This document shows, piece after piece, positions 21,168 to 34,209 of a stretch of DNA of 64,000 nt. The stretch covers positions 12,636,967 to 12,700,966 of the forward strand of contig NC_046627.1 in NCBI RefSeq assembly GCF_900324465.2. The letters run 5' to 3'. This DNA comes from Anabas testudineus. Its lineage: Eukaryota > Chordata > Actinopteri > Anabantiformes > Anabantidae. The notes beneath the pieces were generated by a model that worked only from the letters and a program-made list of their open reading frames with translations, did not search any database and was not told the DNA's origin. The number at the start of each line of letters is the position of its first letter. Positions within the stretch are counted from its first letter, which is position 1. A program made the translations under genes and the position numbers.

Positions 21168-21974
21168 TTATTTTATTTTATTTTCCGTGTATGAAGAAGA
21201 TGTAGAAGACCTCCACCCTCTTGTAGCTTTCCATAAACTGAAATGACAAAGCTGATGTTAGAATAAGGAAATAAATGAGCATTAAATACTTAGTGACAGC
21301 TGAACTACTTTATTTGCTCTGATACCTTCTTATAAAAAAGCTGCTCAAGCAGCTGCTGCTAATACAAACCAGACATGATCATTATGAATCTCAGCAGACA
21401 GGAGTAATGCAAGAAGGAACATGAGTGCATGTTTAAATATGTGTGAATCATGTTAAATCAAACAGACTTTGGAAAACCTGCAACATATTTTACCTTCTTA
21501 ATTTCTCAGTTTCCACATAAAAATCAAAGTACAGCCAATGCAAACAGCAGCGGTGATGAGAAGAGTAGTAACGTCTGGATATGAGGTGAAATAATCTGAA
21601 ATGATAAAACATGATATTTATATTTCAAATTGAAACATAGATGGAATAATGAAATGTAGAAGTCAATAAGACTTTATATTTGTTATTTTTACATTTAACA
21701 ACTATCTGTGTCTCTCTGATCTGGTTGATGTTTCTCTGTTGGACTCTACAGATGATGTTGTTGCTGTGTCTCTTCTCCACAGTCACTCTGCTGCTGACAG
21801 TATAGAGGTCATCAGGACCTCTGACTGTCTCTGTAGGTCCAGCAGAGAGGATCTTTCCCTCAGCGTCCAGCCACAACAGCTCAGGCTCTGGATACCAGCC
21901 TTTAGACTCACACTGTAGAACCAGTCTTCCACAAGTATCTGAAATAACCTCTATGGACGGTGTAGAGACAGAAC
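21168..21974 (-). pseudogene. A3: 5'-truncated class A gene, orphan IgC
   Basis: IgC 21693-21974 is intact ([12 protein letters not shown], both Cys). The transmembrane exon 21514-21595 follows, but its donor reads GA instead of GT after the usual exon edge. The tail exon 21168-21237 ends early at TAA. Upstream, the homologous V-C intron runs only to about 22197, where a Tc1 element begins; no IgV, leader or CpG exon is found before P2. A3 lacks a promoter and start, so expression as a normal protein is unlikely. Confidence 0.8.
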
Positions 21975-22197
21975 CTGGTGGCAGGAGAGGAAACAAATCC
22001 CAGTGACTCGTGGATGGAAGATTTTCATTAATACTGTATAAGATTTGATTCACATTCTGATTTATATCATTAGTAACATTTATTAATAATTATTTATTTT
22101 ACAAAGTATTTTGGTCTATTTAACACTAACACTTCAGTGTAATGTGACACTTCAACACAACTAGAGTGTGTGTGATCTGAAAACTCCTGTACACCTA

Positions 22198-23313
<1,116 letters not shown>

Positions 23314-24590
23314 CAAAACGAAGCCCTTCTCTCTTTCTCCGTGTAATGATTCCTCCATTCATCCATTCAAGTCAACAACTCATTCTCTGAAAACAGCAGA
23401 GGAAGCTCTTCAGATCTAAAAAGAATTAGTGCCTCTCTATTTTCTGCAAGATAAGAAGCTGAATCATTTGCATGTGCAGAATTTGAGGTGTTTCACCATA
23501 AATAATCACAAAGTTCACTCAGCTGCGTTTCTCCAGGTGCACAGTAGAGTGTTTTCTTTTTCACAGCTCACTTGAAGCTGACGCTCTTTGGCAAATATGT
23601 GTGCAAGAACTGCTGATGGTCTTGGATCGCTTGGATCAACATGAGCTGCGTGAATGGAGGGAAAGATGCTTTTTTGAATGAAGAGTTTTACCTGAGCAAC
23701 CACAGATGACATCAACCTGACCTCAGAGTGACCTATGATGGACTAAAGCTTCATTCACACTTTTTTACCTGTTCTCTTTGCCAAAGGATGATAATGTGCC
23801 AAATGTTGTGTTGATATTCATCCATCCAGACTGAGTTGTGGACCTGTTTTGCTCAATGTCAGAACCTTTAGTTGCACAGTGCACTTTATTATGTTCACTT
23901 GGATAAACACTGAAACCCAAAGAATGTTTAGTGACGTGTTTGCAGCAAATCTTCAGTGACCTCAAAATGTAAGAGACACAGCACATCAGAAATAAACTGA
24001 AACTAAACTACAGACGTGTATTTTGATGAACATTAGAAACCAAAATTATTTTTAATGGTGCAGCCTAGTTTCATATACACCTCACTTAAAACCAGCAAGT
24101 AGATACTGATAACCTTGTAATGTCTTCTTGTTGAGCTCCTGTTCTTTAGTATCACTGTTACCTGTATTAAAGCGGCTCATTCAGAAAAGAGCCTTAGAGG
24201 ATGTTTTGTGGTTATAACTTTTATAAGTGACGTGAGGTCACTTCCTCCTGTTTTAATTGTTTACAGCATGAATCAATATGAAAGTTTGTAATATTTCACG
24301 TGGTATTTACATCCATATTTATTCATTCAGTCTATTAGATACACCTTCGTTACACCTTCTGTAACGTCACATACCAGACGAACATGTTGACTGATGTCAA
24401 AACCGTGGTTTGCTCTGGAATGATTGTCATTCATCTGCAGCATGTTTACTGTAGCATCAGCATTGCAACATGTAGGTGGAGACACTTCCTGTCTCACCTC
24501 ACTGACTCTGAAATTGAAAATAATGCAGTTGAAATAAAATTTATTTTTGCAATACATTCATAGAGTACGTCTGAACTCTGCCTCTTCTTA
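23314..24590. other. Unique spacer between A3 and P2, no gene seen
   Basis: About 1.3 kb with no obvious copy elsewhere in the window. The - strand frames 23515-23715 and 23765-23986 lack recognisable domains and splice context. This is the junction between the two array blocks. Confidence 0.5.
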
Positions 24591-25980
24591 GTACACCGTC
24601 ATATGCAGGTATTTTTATCTGACATGAAAATTTTAATATATAGACACAAAAATCAACTGTATTATGCTTTACCTAATTTCTTTTAATATATGTTAATGCG
24701 CTTTCACTCAGCTGGTGGTGTAGATGTTAAAGTGGCCAGATTATATTATTTGTTCCTCAGGCTCTGTGATTCACCTTCATTATTTGAAATCTAAACCGAT
24801 GAATACTACAGTGCCAACATGTAACATGTAGTGTCCACGTTTTCTGCCAATATGACAATTTGTCATAAAAACAAAAATATTAAAGTGAAACAATCAATAT
24901 GATATTGGTTGTTTCACTTTATTATTTTTGTTTTTATCTCTGGGCAGCTCAGCATGCAGTGAAAACGCCAGTAAACATGCAGTGTTTACTCATGGACAAC
25001 AGATACCATTGTACCAACTGTTCCACAGCTGCCCCCAAGTGGAAGAAATCTTAAAGGAGCTACATCATGACATGCAAAGAATGTAAAATGATGATTACAG
25101 TCTATAAATAATAAAAAAGAGTGTGTTAGTATTAGTGAGGTTGTAAAAATAGAACGGATGTAATGAAATTAGAGTTTCAGCATTCTGAACACATTCATTT
25201 CTCAGACTTTCTCAGATTTCCCACAGCTATAAATGGTTTTATATTGGAAATCTTCACTAATAAAAAGAGCCAACAAAGAGCGTAGGTTGAGGTGAGTTTT
25301 TTTTTTTTTATCTTCTAGTTTTAGTTTTTATATAAAAGAACAGATTAGCTGTTCCATTATGTAATGTTTGTGTTGTAAAGAGCAGGGCTGGAGGAGGAGC
25401 TTATAGGTAGGACAAGGTTCAGGTATGAACTGTCTCACACAATACCTGACCTCATTCCTGAGTTTCTCATGCCTGATAACAGCTGTTTGTCTGTATAAAG
25501 GTGCACAGGTGGAGTAGCTTCATATAAAAGATATGTGTTTAAGAATTTGATGTTGCTATATGGCTGTTTTCTTTCTTTCTTTTTTTTTTTTTACATGTTT
25601 AAATACAAGTCACTATCAGACCGGTTGTCGTCCAGTTCAACTAATAACTGAGCTGCCGGACTTTTAATACATCACCAGTGGGTCAAAAACATTTTCTTCG
25701 TAAATTCTGTTAAGTGTTATTGGAAAATATGTACCCTATCAGACAATAATCAATAACGCATTATATCACACATAAAAATCGTAGATTCAAAGCTTATGGG
25801 ATAAACGTGTCGTTTATAATGAGTATAATTATATATATATATATATATATTTTTTTTGTTTGTTTATTTGTTTTTTTTTTCCAAAACAAAAGTTTCGTAA
25901 ATATTGGTGTTCAATTCTGGGCACTGTCAAATGAAGCATTATTCGGGGAAATAACTCTAAAAATACTTTTACTGAATGTC
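24591..25980. other. Upstream flank of P2 shared with P1 and P3
   Basis: 24595-24830 matches 32630-32880 (P3 flank, absent from P1). From about 24910 onward it matches all three P flanks. No gene. Confidence 0.7.
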
Positions 25981-26097
25981 GTCATTGCGTAACGTCGCTG
26001 CCATGGAGACACAACACGAGTCGGGTATTTAAACCGTCGTCCAGGAAGTCCTCGTCAGTCTGATCAGTGACTTCACGGAGGCAGCTGCTCTGTTAAC
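25981..26097 (+). promoter_or_regulatory. P2 core promoter, CRE absent
   Basis: Keeps the GTCATTGCGTAACGTCG block (25981-25997) and TATTTAAA (26026-26033) of P1, but about 30 bases containing the palindromic CRE are missing just upstream (junction near 25975). Confidence 0.6.
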
Positions 26098-29000
26098 ATG
26101 CTCACATCTATGGTGGATTTTAAAGATTTCAGCTCAACTCTTTCCCTTGTGACTGTTTTCCTCCTCTTCACTTTCTTCTGGACTCCGGCTAAAGGTAAAG
26201 TTACATTAATAGCTTACTTAGTGGTGGGCAAATGAAGCCTCATGAAGCACTGAGGCTTTCGTAACAATTGTGTTGAAAAAGGTTCAAAACTTAAAAACTT
26301 CAGTGACATCTGATTCTGCATCATAAACTAAACTTGATTAACGCGGAATGTGTTCGGCAAGGCAGCTGAAGTGTTGCATTATGGGATCTGTAGTTTATTG
26401 TGTTACCAGAGCTTCATGTCGCCGGACCATTAATAACAATAATATAGAAATTATCTCGCGGGCCGGATGTGGCCCACGGGCCGTGAGTTTGACACATATG
26501 CTCTAAAGGGCACGACTGAAGCTCTGGCACCAACGACACCAATACGAGTTCAGAAAAGCCTGTGTGGTTGTTCAAGTGTTTTGTTCATTTATACCAAATA
26601 ATGGTTATATTATTTATAACCAGTTATATTACATGCTCTCTCCCATACTTTAAAACACATTCCAGATTAACCCAAAGAATCAATGCAAATTATAATATGG
26701 GTTAAATGTTAGTTAAGGGTTTATTAGGGTTTATTATCCCTAACAGGATCAGAGATCCTTCCTACTTTGCAAATGATCAGTGTTTGAATTCAGAAACATT
26801 GTTTATATTTTTGTGTGAAGTGTTTTTACTGAAAACCTTTAAAGATAATAGTTTGTCAGTTAAGGACTTGTATGGTTGATTTGAAATGATTATTTACAGA
26901 AGCAGAAGCAGTTAGTTGTCTTCACAGGTTTTTCATCATTTTTTCTACTGTCGCAGGATCAGTCGGCTCATGACTGAGACGCAAGTGTCGCAGTGTCAAA
27001 ATGATCCCAAACTTTAGAACATCTCTTAGTGTTACTCGCCATGAAACTTGCCAAAATACTCTCACTCTCCAAATCTCTGTCTCCTCACAACCTCATTTGA
27101 AGCATAATGATGCATCTTATATAGCTGGTTTGGCACCAAACACTCAAATCTGTAAAACCTGTCAAGCTGGCTCAGAATGCATTGAAATGCCATGAGCCAA
27201 TGAAACACTGAAACACTCTGAGCCAATAAAAAGCTTCGAAACATTTTGAAGGAACGAAGTGAGAAGAGAAACACCGATGACTTCCGAAGCTTCAAACCTC
27301 ATCTGTCACGTGACTCTGGTGTTTCGATACAAGCTCCGATACAGCGTCTTGAATCTCTGCGCTTCAGGAAGAGTGACACAAGCTCCGAAGCCTTTGTATC
27401 ATTTGCCCATCACTATTTTTACTTTAACATATTCGAATTGGTGTTTAAACTAATGCTATCGGTATGGTTAAGCTAGTTAGCATTAGCTTACTAATTTTAC
27501 CCACTTTCTGCTGTGAGGTTCAATTATTCAGTTTTGTTGCAGTTGTTGAATTTAGCTACAACACACAGCAGGATTTCTGAATATCTGTTAAAACAAGGCA
27601 AATGTAGCTCCACCTGTTCTCTAGTGTTACACCTGTTGCTCTTCACTTATTTATTTTTATAATAATTAGTTATTATAATATATAATATTAATATTAGCTA
27701 TTGTGGCTGCATTAATCAGTACATTAGATATAAAAAATATGTTGAATTTGATTTGTGTTACATTTCTTCTTCAGTATCATGCCTGCGCTCAAGGTTTTTA
27801 GGAGCAACAAAACAAATGGTGAGACCTACTTGAATTAAAAAATTACAACAACAATTGATGTATCTCCACTTTAAATAATCATCTCTTTTAATTTATTTCA
27901 CGTAGATCTCATTAGGACTTCACATGAAACGCATCACGGAGTGTCCTCTAGTGCTGCCAGAGACCTGTTTCACTATTGGACGTTTGCATCTGTTTCACTT
28001 TTTTCTTTAGTTTCAGGATATGAAGGTAATATAAGCCTCGAGTTAGTCTTTATAGGTTTACAGCTAAATCAGTCAGTCATTTGTTGAGCTGACTGTAGGT
28101 TAGTTGATAAAATGTTCTGTAGCTTGACAGGTCTACATATAGTTAAGTTCATGTATTTATTACTGTCATGGTTCATGAAGGGACTGAAGTGCAGGTGAAC
28201 AGGTAGAACGACAATAACTTAACTGAACAGATTATCAAAGATAAGGAAGTGCAGCTAGATGTGTGACAGTGACAGAAAATCTACTTTGAACTTTGAGAAG
28301 TTACCTGATGGTGGTAGCATAGGTGTGTGGAGATAAATAAGTTAGAATAGGATACCAATAAATCTGTTTCTTTTTCTCAGATCATTCCGAGGTAGCTGGT
28401 CCAGTTCAGCCTATTGTGGCAATGGTTGGTGAAAACATCACTTTACCATGTCATCTGAAACCTTCAACTGATGCTTCAAGCATGGTTGTGGAATGGTCTG
28501 GACCTGTCCTGAACCCCAGTTTTGTATATTTCTGGAAAAATGGTCATCAACATCTGGTTTTTATAGATCCATCATACGAGGGAAGAATGTCACTGTTGAT
28601 CAACAACCTGAAACACGGGGACCTGTCACTAAACCTCATTGATGTGAAGCTCTCTGATGATGGAACATACACATGTCTTGTTCCACAACTGGGTAAATCT
28701 GCCTTAGTTCGTCTTACTGTAGGTATGTTTACACAGTATACTCATGGTTTATGCATGTCTTTGTTTTTATACATATTAGCTTTTAGTACAATAAAGTACA
28801 ATACACTGTGCTTAGGCAAAATCCCCTCAGTGTGTGTTGACTTTAGTTAAAAGTGTTTTTATTTTTAAAAACGTAACTTATGACTAGTCTCAAATGTCTT
28901 TTTCTCCTTAGATAAGACATGTCCAGTCTCTACAGAAATACAGCATACAACTGTTGAGTAACTGAGTAAATGCATATACTTTAGGAAATAGAAAACCTGA

Positions 29001-29882
29001 ACAATGTAATTAAAATGATCAGCCGTAATTAAATTGTCAAGACATGTTAACATTGGCAGACACTGTGTGATCTATTAGTTTGACATGTTAACTTACGCTT
29101 CACATTTTAATCACACTTCACATTTTAATCACACTGTGCATGTCAAACAGTCGAACGTGATGAGGAGCTAACATTGCTTTACATTTTGTGATTCTACACT
29201 AAAGGAGAACAAGAAGTTGCAGTATTGTGCACCTGTTCTCAAATCAAGTTCAGTTCCTATAAATAAATTTTGGCCATAAGATTTAAAATATAGGTTACTA
29301 CTTTACAAATCCACAAGCCCCACTATTTTGACAGCAGGCCTGCAGTTAATCATACTGTGAAATCTGTCACACTGCAGTCCAGGCAGGAGCGTTGGTTTCT
29401 TAGATGAATACTCACATTGTACGTCTAACAACTGATTCAGCCCGAGTCTAAAATCAGTAACGTGTCCATCTGGCCTTTTTGTCTCCTTTGTCCTGTTGTT
29501 GTTCTAAATCCAACCTCTGTTAAAACCTCAACAACAGAGATGGCAGAGCTCAGCAGTATCCCGACCCAAGATCCAGTGGGTAGGACAAATTTTAAAGGTG
29601 AGAAACGTTTTACAGTAAAGACCTTACTACTAAATCAGTGTATTATATTTAACAAACCCCCAAACTAGTAAAGTAAGTAGTAAACCTATCTTCTATTCCA
29701 GTTACTAAAGCTTTTGTCTCAATCTCAGCTGTTTTTTTTTTTTTTTCTCATCAGGTTGTCGACCTGTTCTGAGCACCTGGATTCCAGTTATGGTTTTCAG
29801 CACCCTGCTATTGACTGTGTTTGGTGTTTATTTGTATAAAAATAATAATAATGCGAGAGTCACACAGAACAACCTAACTTAA
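26098..29882 (+). CDS. P2: divergent single-IgV type I membrane protein
   Basis: Exons 26098-26194 (leader, same protein as P3), an optional 15-nt micro-exon 28011-28025, IgV 28381-28722, stalk 29538-29597, transmembrane plus tail 29755-29882; 642 nt, 213 residues with the micro-exon. IgV has Cys61, Trp76, Cys136 (SDDGTYTC) and an NIT glycosylation site. The transmembrane segment centres on WIPVMVFSTLLLTVFGVYLY, followed by a short Asn-rich tail. All junctions are phase 1. The IgV is closer in motif layout to class A IgV (DPSYEGRMSLLINNLKHGD) than to P1. The stalk acceptor is displaced: the AG used in P1 is AA here at 29517, and the next AG (29536-29537) keeps the frame. Exon calls are from splice motifs and homology, without transcript support. 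Confidence 0.75.
26219..27415. mobile_element. Non-autonomous hAT element in P2 intron 1
   Basis: Terminal inverted repeats begin TAGTGGTGGGCAAATGA (left) and TAGTGATGGGCAAATGA (right, reverse complement), one mismatch in 17. P1 and P3 have the empty site. Flanking 8-mers AGCTTACT and TTTTTACT are a decayed target duplication (5 of 8). No transposase frame. A GGCCGGATGTGGCCCACGGG stretch near 26461 resembles the end of another DNA transposon and may be nested. Confidence 0.8.
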
Positions 29883-31180
29883 CCTAAGTTTGCCACATGT
29901 GCAGACTGAGCTTGGAATTGGAAATTGGCTGGACTGGCATGCCGTCAAGTGAACTTTCGGGGAAAGTGGACCCTCCAGTTTCCGAGAATGAAGTTGCGGT
30001 GCTCTGGGAAAAGATGGCCAAACTGAGGAATGGACATTTGTGATTTCCTGGTTTTCCACAGGGCTGTGTGTTCCTGACACTGTGGTTTTCCAGTGTTTGT
30101 GTTTTTTGTTTTTGAGAGCAAGGAGCAATGTATTCATCTTTACTAGTTATATATTTATTTGTTTATTTATTTATGTGGATGTGCTCTGACTTTGTCATGC
30201 TGAAGATAAGCTGTTGTGTTTTGTTGTTAATAGCTGCTGACGTTTGTTGCTTTTTAAAATTTTTTCATTTTTTGACACTGATAAGGTTTTCTAAAGATTA
30301 TTTTATTAATATCTCTTTCTTGTTTGTTTATTATTTTCATTGTATATATCTAATGCAACTTATGCACTGGAAAAATTAAAATAGGGCAAGGGTTAACAAT
30401 CACTATGTCAATTCAACCTGCATTCAGAGTCAGAACATTTATGAAGCAGTTTAGATGATAATGCCATATGTATATGTATATAGGAGCATTGTTTTTTTAA
30501 TATTACACAATTTGTGTCCTCTGTGGGGTTTCTGAGGTGTTTGATCTTTGTAGAGAAGAAAGTAACCCTGGATCTGTTTATATGGTACAGTAATGTTGCA
30601 ATAATAAGTGGTTATAGTATGCTAAATATTATCTGTTTATAATTTTGTTATTGTTGGTTATTTCCTCCAGAACCATATGACAAAAGATTGTGAACCGAAT
30701 GTTTGCAATAATTATCTCTGACCAGATGGTAGTGATAATTCACCTGTTCTCAATCAGATAGTCATGGATGGGAGAATAATAATAATAATAATAATAATAT
30801 GCAGGTATATTATATATCAAATATCTAATCTCCTTGTTCTGTTATATAGACACAACATTCTACCACGATACCTTTTAAAACAAACATGTTATTTTTACTA
30901 ATGCATTTATCACAGTTTTCCTAAGGGAGAACCAACAGGTGCTGATGAACATATTATCATTGAGCTTATTCTCGATGTTGACTGCTACTCTACACATTAT
31001 TTACCACAGCGTGTTCAGTTTGTAGTATAATGTCCCATTATGATAATCAGCTTCTAAGTTGGAGTACTGCCAATAATTGCTGAACATTCTGATAATGATA
31101 TTTGTTGCTCAGGTTCCATCTTTATGAATTTAAAATATATATAATAATGAACATGACAGTGCCAAGTCTGTTCTTGGTTT
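29883..31180 (+). other. P2 3' region, no further gene seen
   Basis: AT-rich likely 3' UTR and spacer. An ATTAAA-type signal lies near 30375, and an AATAAT simple repeat at 30775-30799. Open frames here lack domains. Confidence 0.5.
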
Positions 31181-31189
31181 TAGCAGTTT

Positions 31190-31440
31190 AAACAATACAG
31201 AAGTCCAACTCCTCCAGGGTGAAGCATCACTACGTACCATTGTCAGAAGGTTTGCTGTGTCTCCCAGCACAGTCTCAAGAGCACCGAGAAGAGTCCAGGA
31301 GACAGTCACTCTAGGAGAGCTGGACAGGGCCGTAGAAGGTCCTTCACCCATCAGCAGGATCAGTATCTGCTCCATTGTGAAAGGAGGAAGAACATGAGCA
31401 CTGAAAGAGCGCTACAAAAACTCCAAGCAAAGGGCCACAC
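31190..31440 (+). mobile_element. Tc1-like transposase N-terminal fragment
   Basis: The + strand reads EASLRTIVRRFAVSPSTVSR, a helix-turn-helix typical of a fish Tc1-like transposase. In a shifted frame it continues with QGRRRSFTHQQDQYLL. The rest of the element is missing. Confidence 0.65.
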
Positions 31441-31539
31441 CCTTGATTTGTTATTCACTTTAGTATTGACTCTAAACTCCATTAAGTTAAAGGACTCCAT
31501 CTCAGATCACAAATGTGTTTTATTTGCAACACATTTATT

Positions 31540-31661
31540 TGTATTTTGTGAGGCTACAAGTTTAGTTTTTGTTTTGTATATTTGACCAGCTTACAAACTA
31601 CTAAAGTATTAGTGTTTGAGACGTTTTTATGTGTCTTTTCTTCATGCTGAAGTTCGTGAAA
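31540..31661 (+). other. Class P 3' UTR relic
   Basis: Resembles the P1 3' UTR near 4640-4740 (TATTTGACCAG, ACTA..AAGTATTAGT). It then runs into the segmental-duplication start (31662 matches base 1), suggesting that each block begins just after a class P gene tail. Confidence 0.45.
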
Positions 31662-34110
31662 ATAAATACCTTTTGAACAAATGAACACCTTGTGTCCGTG
31701 ATACCTTATTGGGAGTGACAATCATTAGCACCTGTAATACTGTATGTAATAGAGATGAGATTGTTTGTTTGTTTGTTTGTTTGTTTGTTTGTTGTTGTTG
31801 TTGTTGTTATTGTTTTTCCAATATAATGGGCATGAAAGGAATCTGAACGGTGGCTCTTGGCGGGAAACCAGAGTCAGATTGATCTCAGGGTAAACTAAAT
31901 CAGAGCTCTGTATACAGAGCTACGCTAATCATACTGTGTATAAATCTGAACACACTGTGATTTGTTTGATTATTTATAATGTACAGGTTCAAACATTGCC
32001 AGGTAATCTTCTGTAAGGTAAATCAATAATAACATGTGAGGTAAATGTAAGCTTAGCAATACTCCTGTTCACAGGCACTAAATCTAAACAACTTGCACCT
32101 TAATGATCTATGAACAGGTAAAAGTAGAATCAGTAGAACTAATTTCACAGATCGATCAGCTCCTCTGACTTTGACAGCATGAGTTTCAGTTCACATCTGA
32201 GCTGCAGAGGTCAACAATGAGACCGGTGGGCATTAAAACTACATAAATACCTTTTCAGGAGTGGTGCATAACATAACATTCAGTATCATTCAGTGGAACA
32301 GTGTTAAAGGAGCAATTCATGTAGATCCTGTCAGTTTCAGCCTGAAGGAATTGTTTTATTAGTCATTCATTATCTTTTCTTAAGGTGTAATTTCTTTATC
32401 TTGTGATTGTGGTTTCAATCTAATTGATACCGATTGCTACATTAATTGTAGATTAAGTATGTACGAGATTCTTTTAGTTTCAACAAAGCAATAATATAGC
32501 TGATAGTTTCCGCAGTAGACAAGTAGAAGAAGCCAGTATAAAGGCACATTTTTATCAATTTTAGCATTTTGTTTGCTGGGTAGTGAGTGATGGATGTAAT
32601 ATTTGAATATGTTCTTAATAAACTGTCATATGCAGCTATTTTATCTGACAATAATATTTTAATATATAGACACAAAAATTAACTATATTATGCTTTACCT
32701 AATTTCTTTTTATACATGTTAATGCGCTTTCACTCAGCTAGTGGTGTAGATGTCAAAGTAGCCATATTATATTATTTGTTCCTCAGGCTCTGTGCTTCAC
32801 CTTCATTATTTAAAATCTAAAACGATGAATACTACAGTGCCAACATGTCACATCTAGTGTCCACGTTTTCTGCAAATATGACAGGTGAAGAGGTAAATGT
32901 AAGGATATCAAATGTTGGTCAAACATCATTTGGGTATATTCTAAAAATAATAGTTCTAATTTGCAAGGTGATTAAAGATGCAGGTTGTAGGTGGAAATAT
33001 TGAACAATAGACAACTTTATAAACAGCACAGGTAAACAGATGGTGTGGTACTCAGCCACACCATCAGCAGTTTCACTATTATTTTTGTTTTTATCTCTGA
33101 GCAACTCAGCATGCAGTGAAAAACCCCAGTGGGTTTCACTTGAGGTTTATCTAACACGTGACTGTACTACGAGTGACAATGAGTCATTATAAACTAACCT
33201 TAACGTGTTTCCCCTCTAATTTCTGGATGCTGTGTAAAGCTTTCAATCACGAGTCTCTGATGAGAAAAGTGTCCTACTCATGGACAACAGCTGCCCCCAA
33301 GTGGAAGAAATGTTAAAGGAGCTACAACATGATGATTACAGTTTATAAATAGTGTGTATTAGTATTAGTGAGGTTGTAAAAATAGAACAGATGTAATGAA
33401 ACTGGAGTTTCAGCATTCTGTCCTATTTAATAACACATTAATTTCTCAGACTTTCTCAGATTTCCCACAGCTATAAATGGTTTTATATTAGAAATCTCCA
33501 CTAATAAAAAGAGCCAACAAAGAGCGTAGGTTGAGGAAAGGCTTTTTTTTTATCTTCTAGTTTTAGTTTTTATATAACAGACCAGAATAACTGTTCCATT
33601 ATGTAATGTTTGTGTTGTAAAGAGCAGGGCTGGAGGCTGGAGGAGGAGCTTATAGGTAGGACAAGGTTCAGGTATGAACTGTCTCACACAATACCTGACC
33701 TCATTCCTGATTAGTTATGCCTGGTAACAGCTGTTTGTCTGTATAAAGGTGCACAGGTGGAGTAGCTTCATATTAAAGATATGTGTTTAATAATTTGATG
33801 CTGCTATATGGCTGTTTCCTTTCTTTTTTTTTACATGTTTAAATACTAGTCACTATCAGACCAGTTGTCGTCCAGTTCAACTAATAACTTAGCTGTCTGG
33901 CTTTTTATACTGTATATCACCAGTGGGTCAGTGGGTCAAAAACATTTACTTCTAAAATTCTGTTAAGTGTTATTGGAAAATATGTACCCTATGAGACAAT
34001 AATCAATAACGCATTATATCACACATAAAAATCGTAGATTCAAAGCTTATGGGATAAACGTGTCCTTTATAATGAGTATAATTATATATTTTTTTTTTAT
34101 TATTTATATA
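31662..34110. other. Upstream flank of P3, no gene seen
   Basis: TTTG/TTG simple repeat near 31763-31810, otherwise AT-rich flank shared with P1 and P2. 32191-33045 is missing from P1. Confidence 0.7.
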
Positions 34111-34209
34111 TGCCATGGAGACACAACACGAGTCGGGTATTTAAACCGTCGTCCAGGAAGTCCTCGTCAGTCTGATCAGTGACTTCACGGAGGCAGCTGC
34201 TCTGTTAAC
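34111..34209 (+). promoter_or_regulatory. P3 core promoter, truncated upstream
   Basis: TATTTAAA at 34138-34145 is kept, but about 190 bases found in P1 (roughly 1504-1690), including the CRE and the CpG block, are missing. An AT tract now lies directly upstream of GCCATGGAGACAC. Confidence 0.6.

Noticed and set aside
23515-23715. - strand 66-codon frame in the A3-P2 spacer
   Set aside because: No recognised motif, no homologue in the window, no convincing splice pair.
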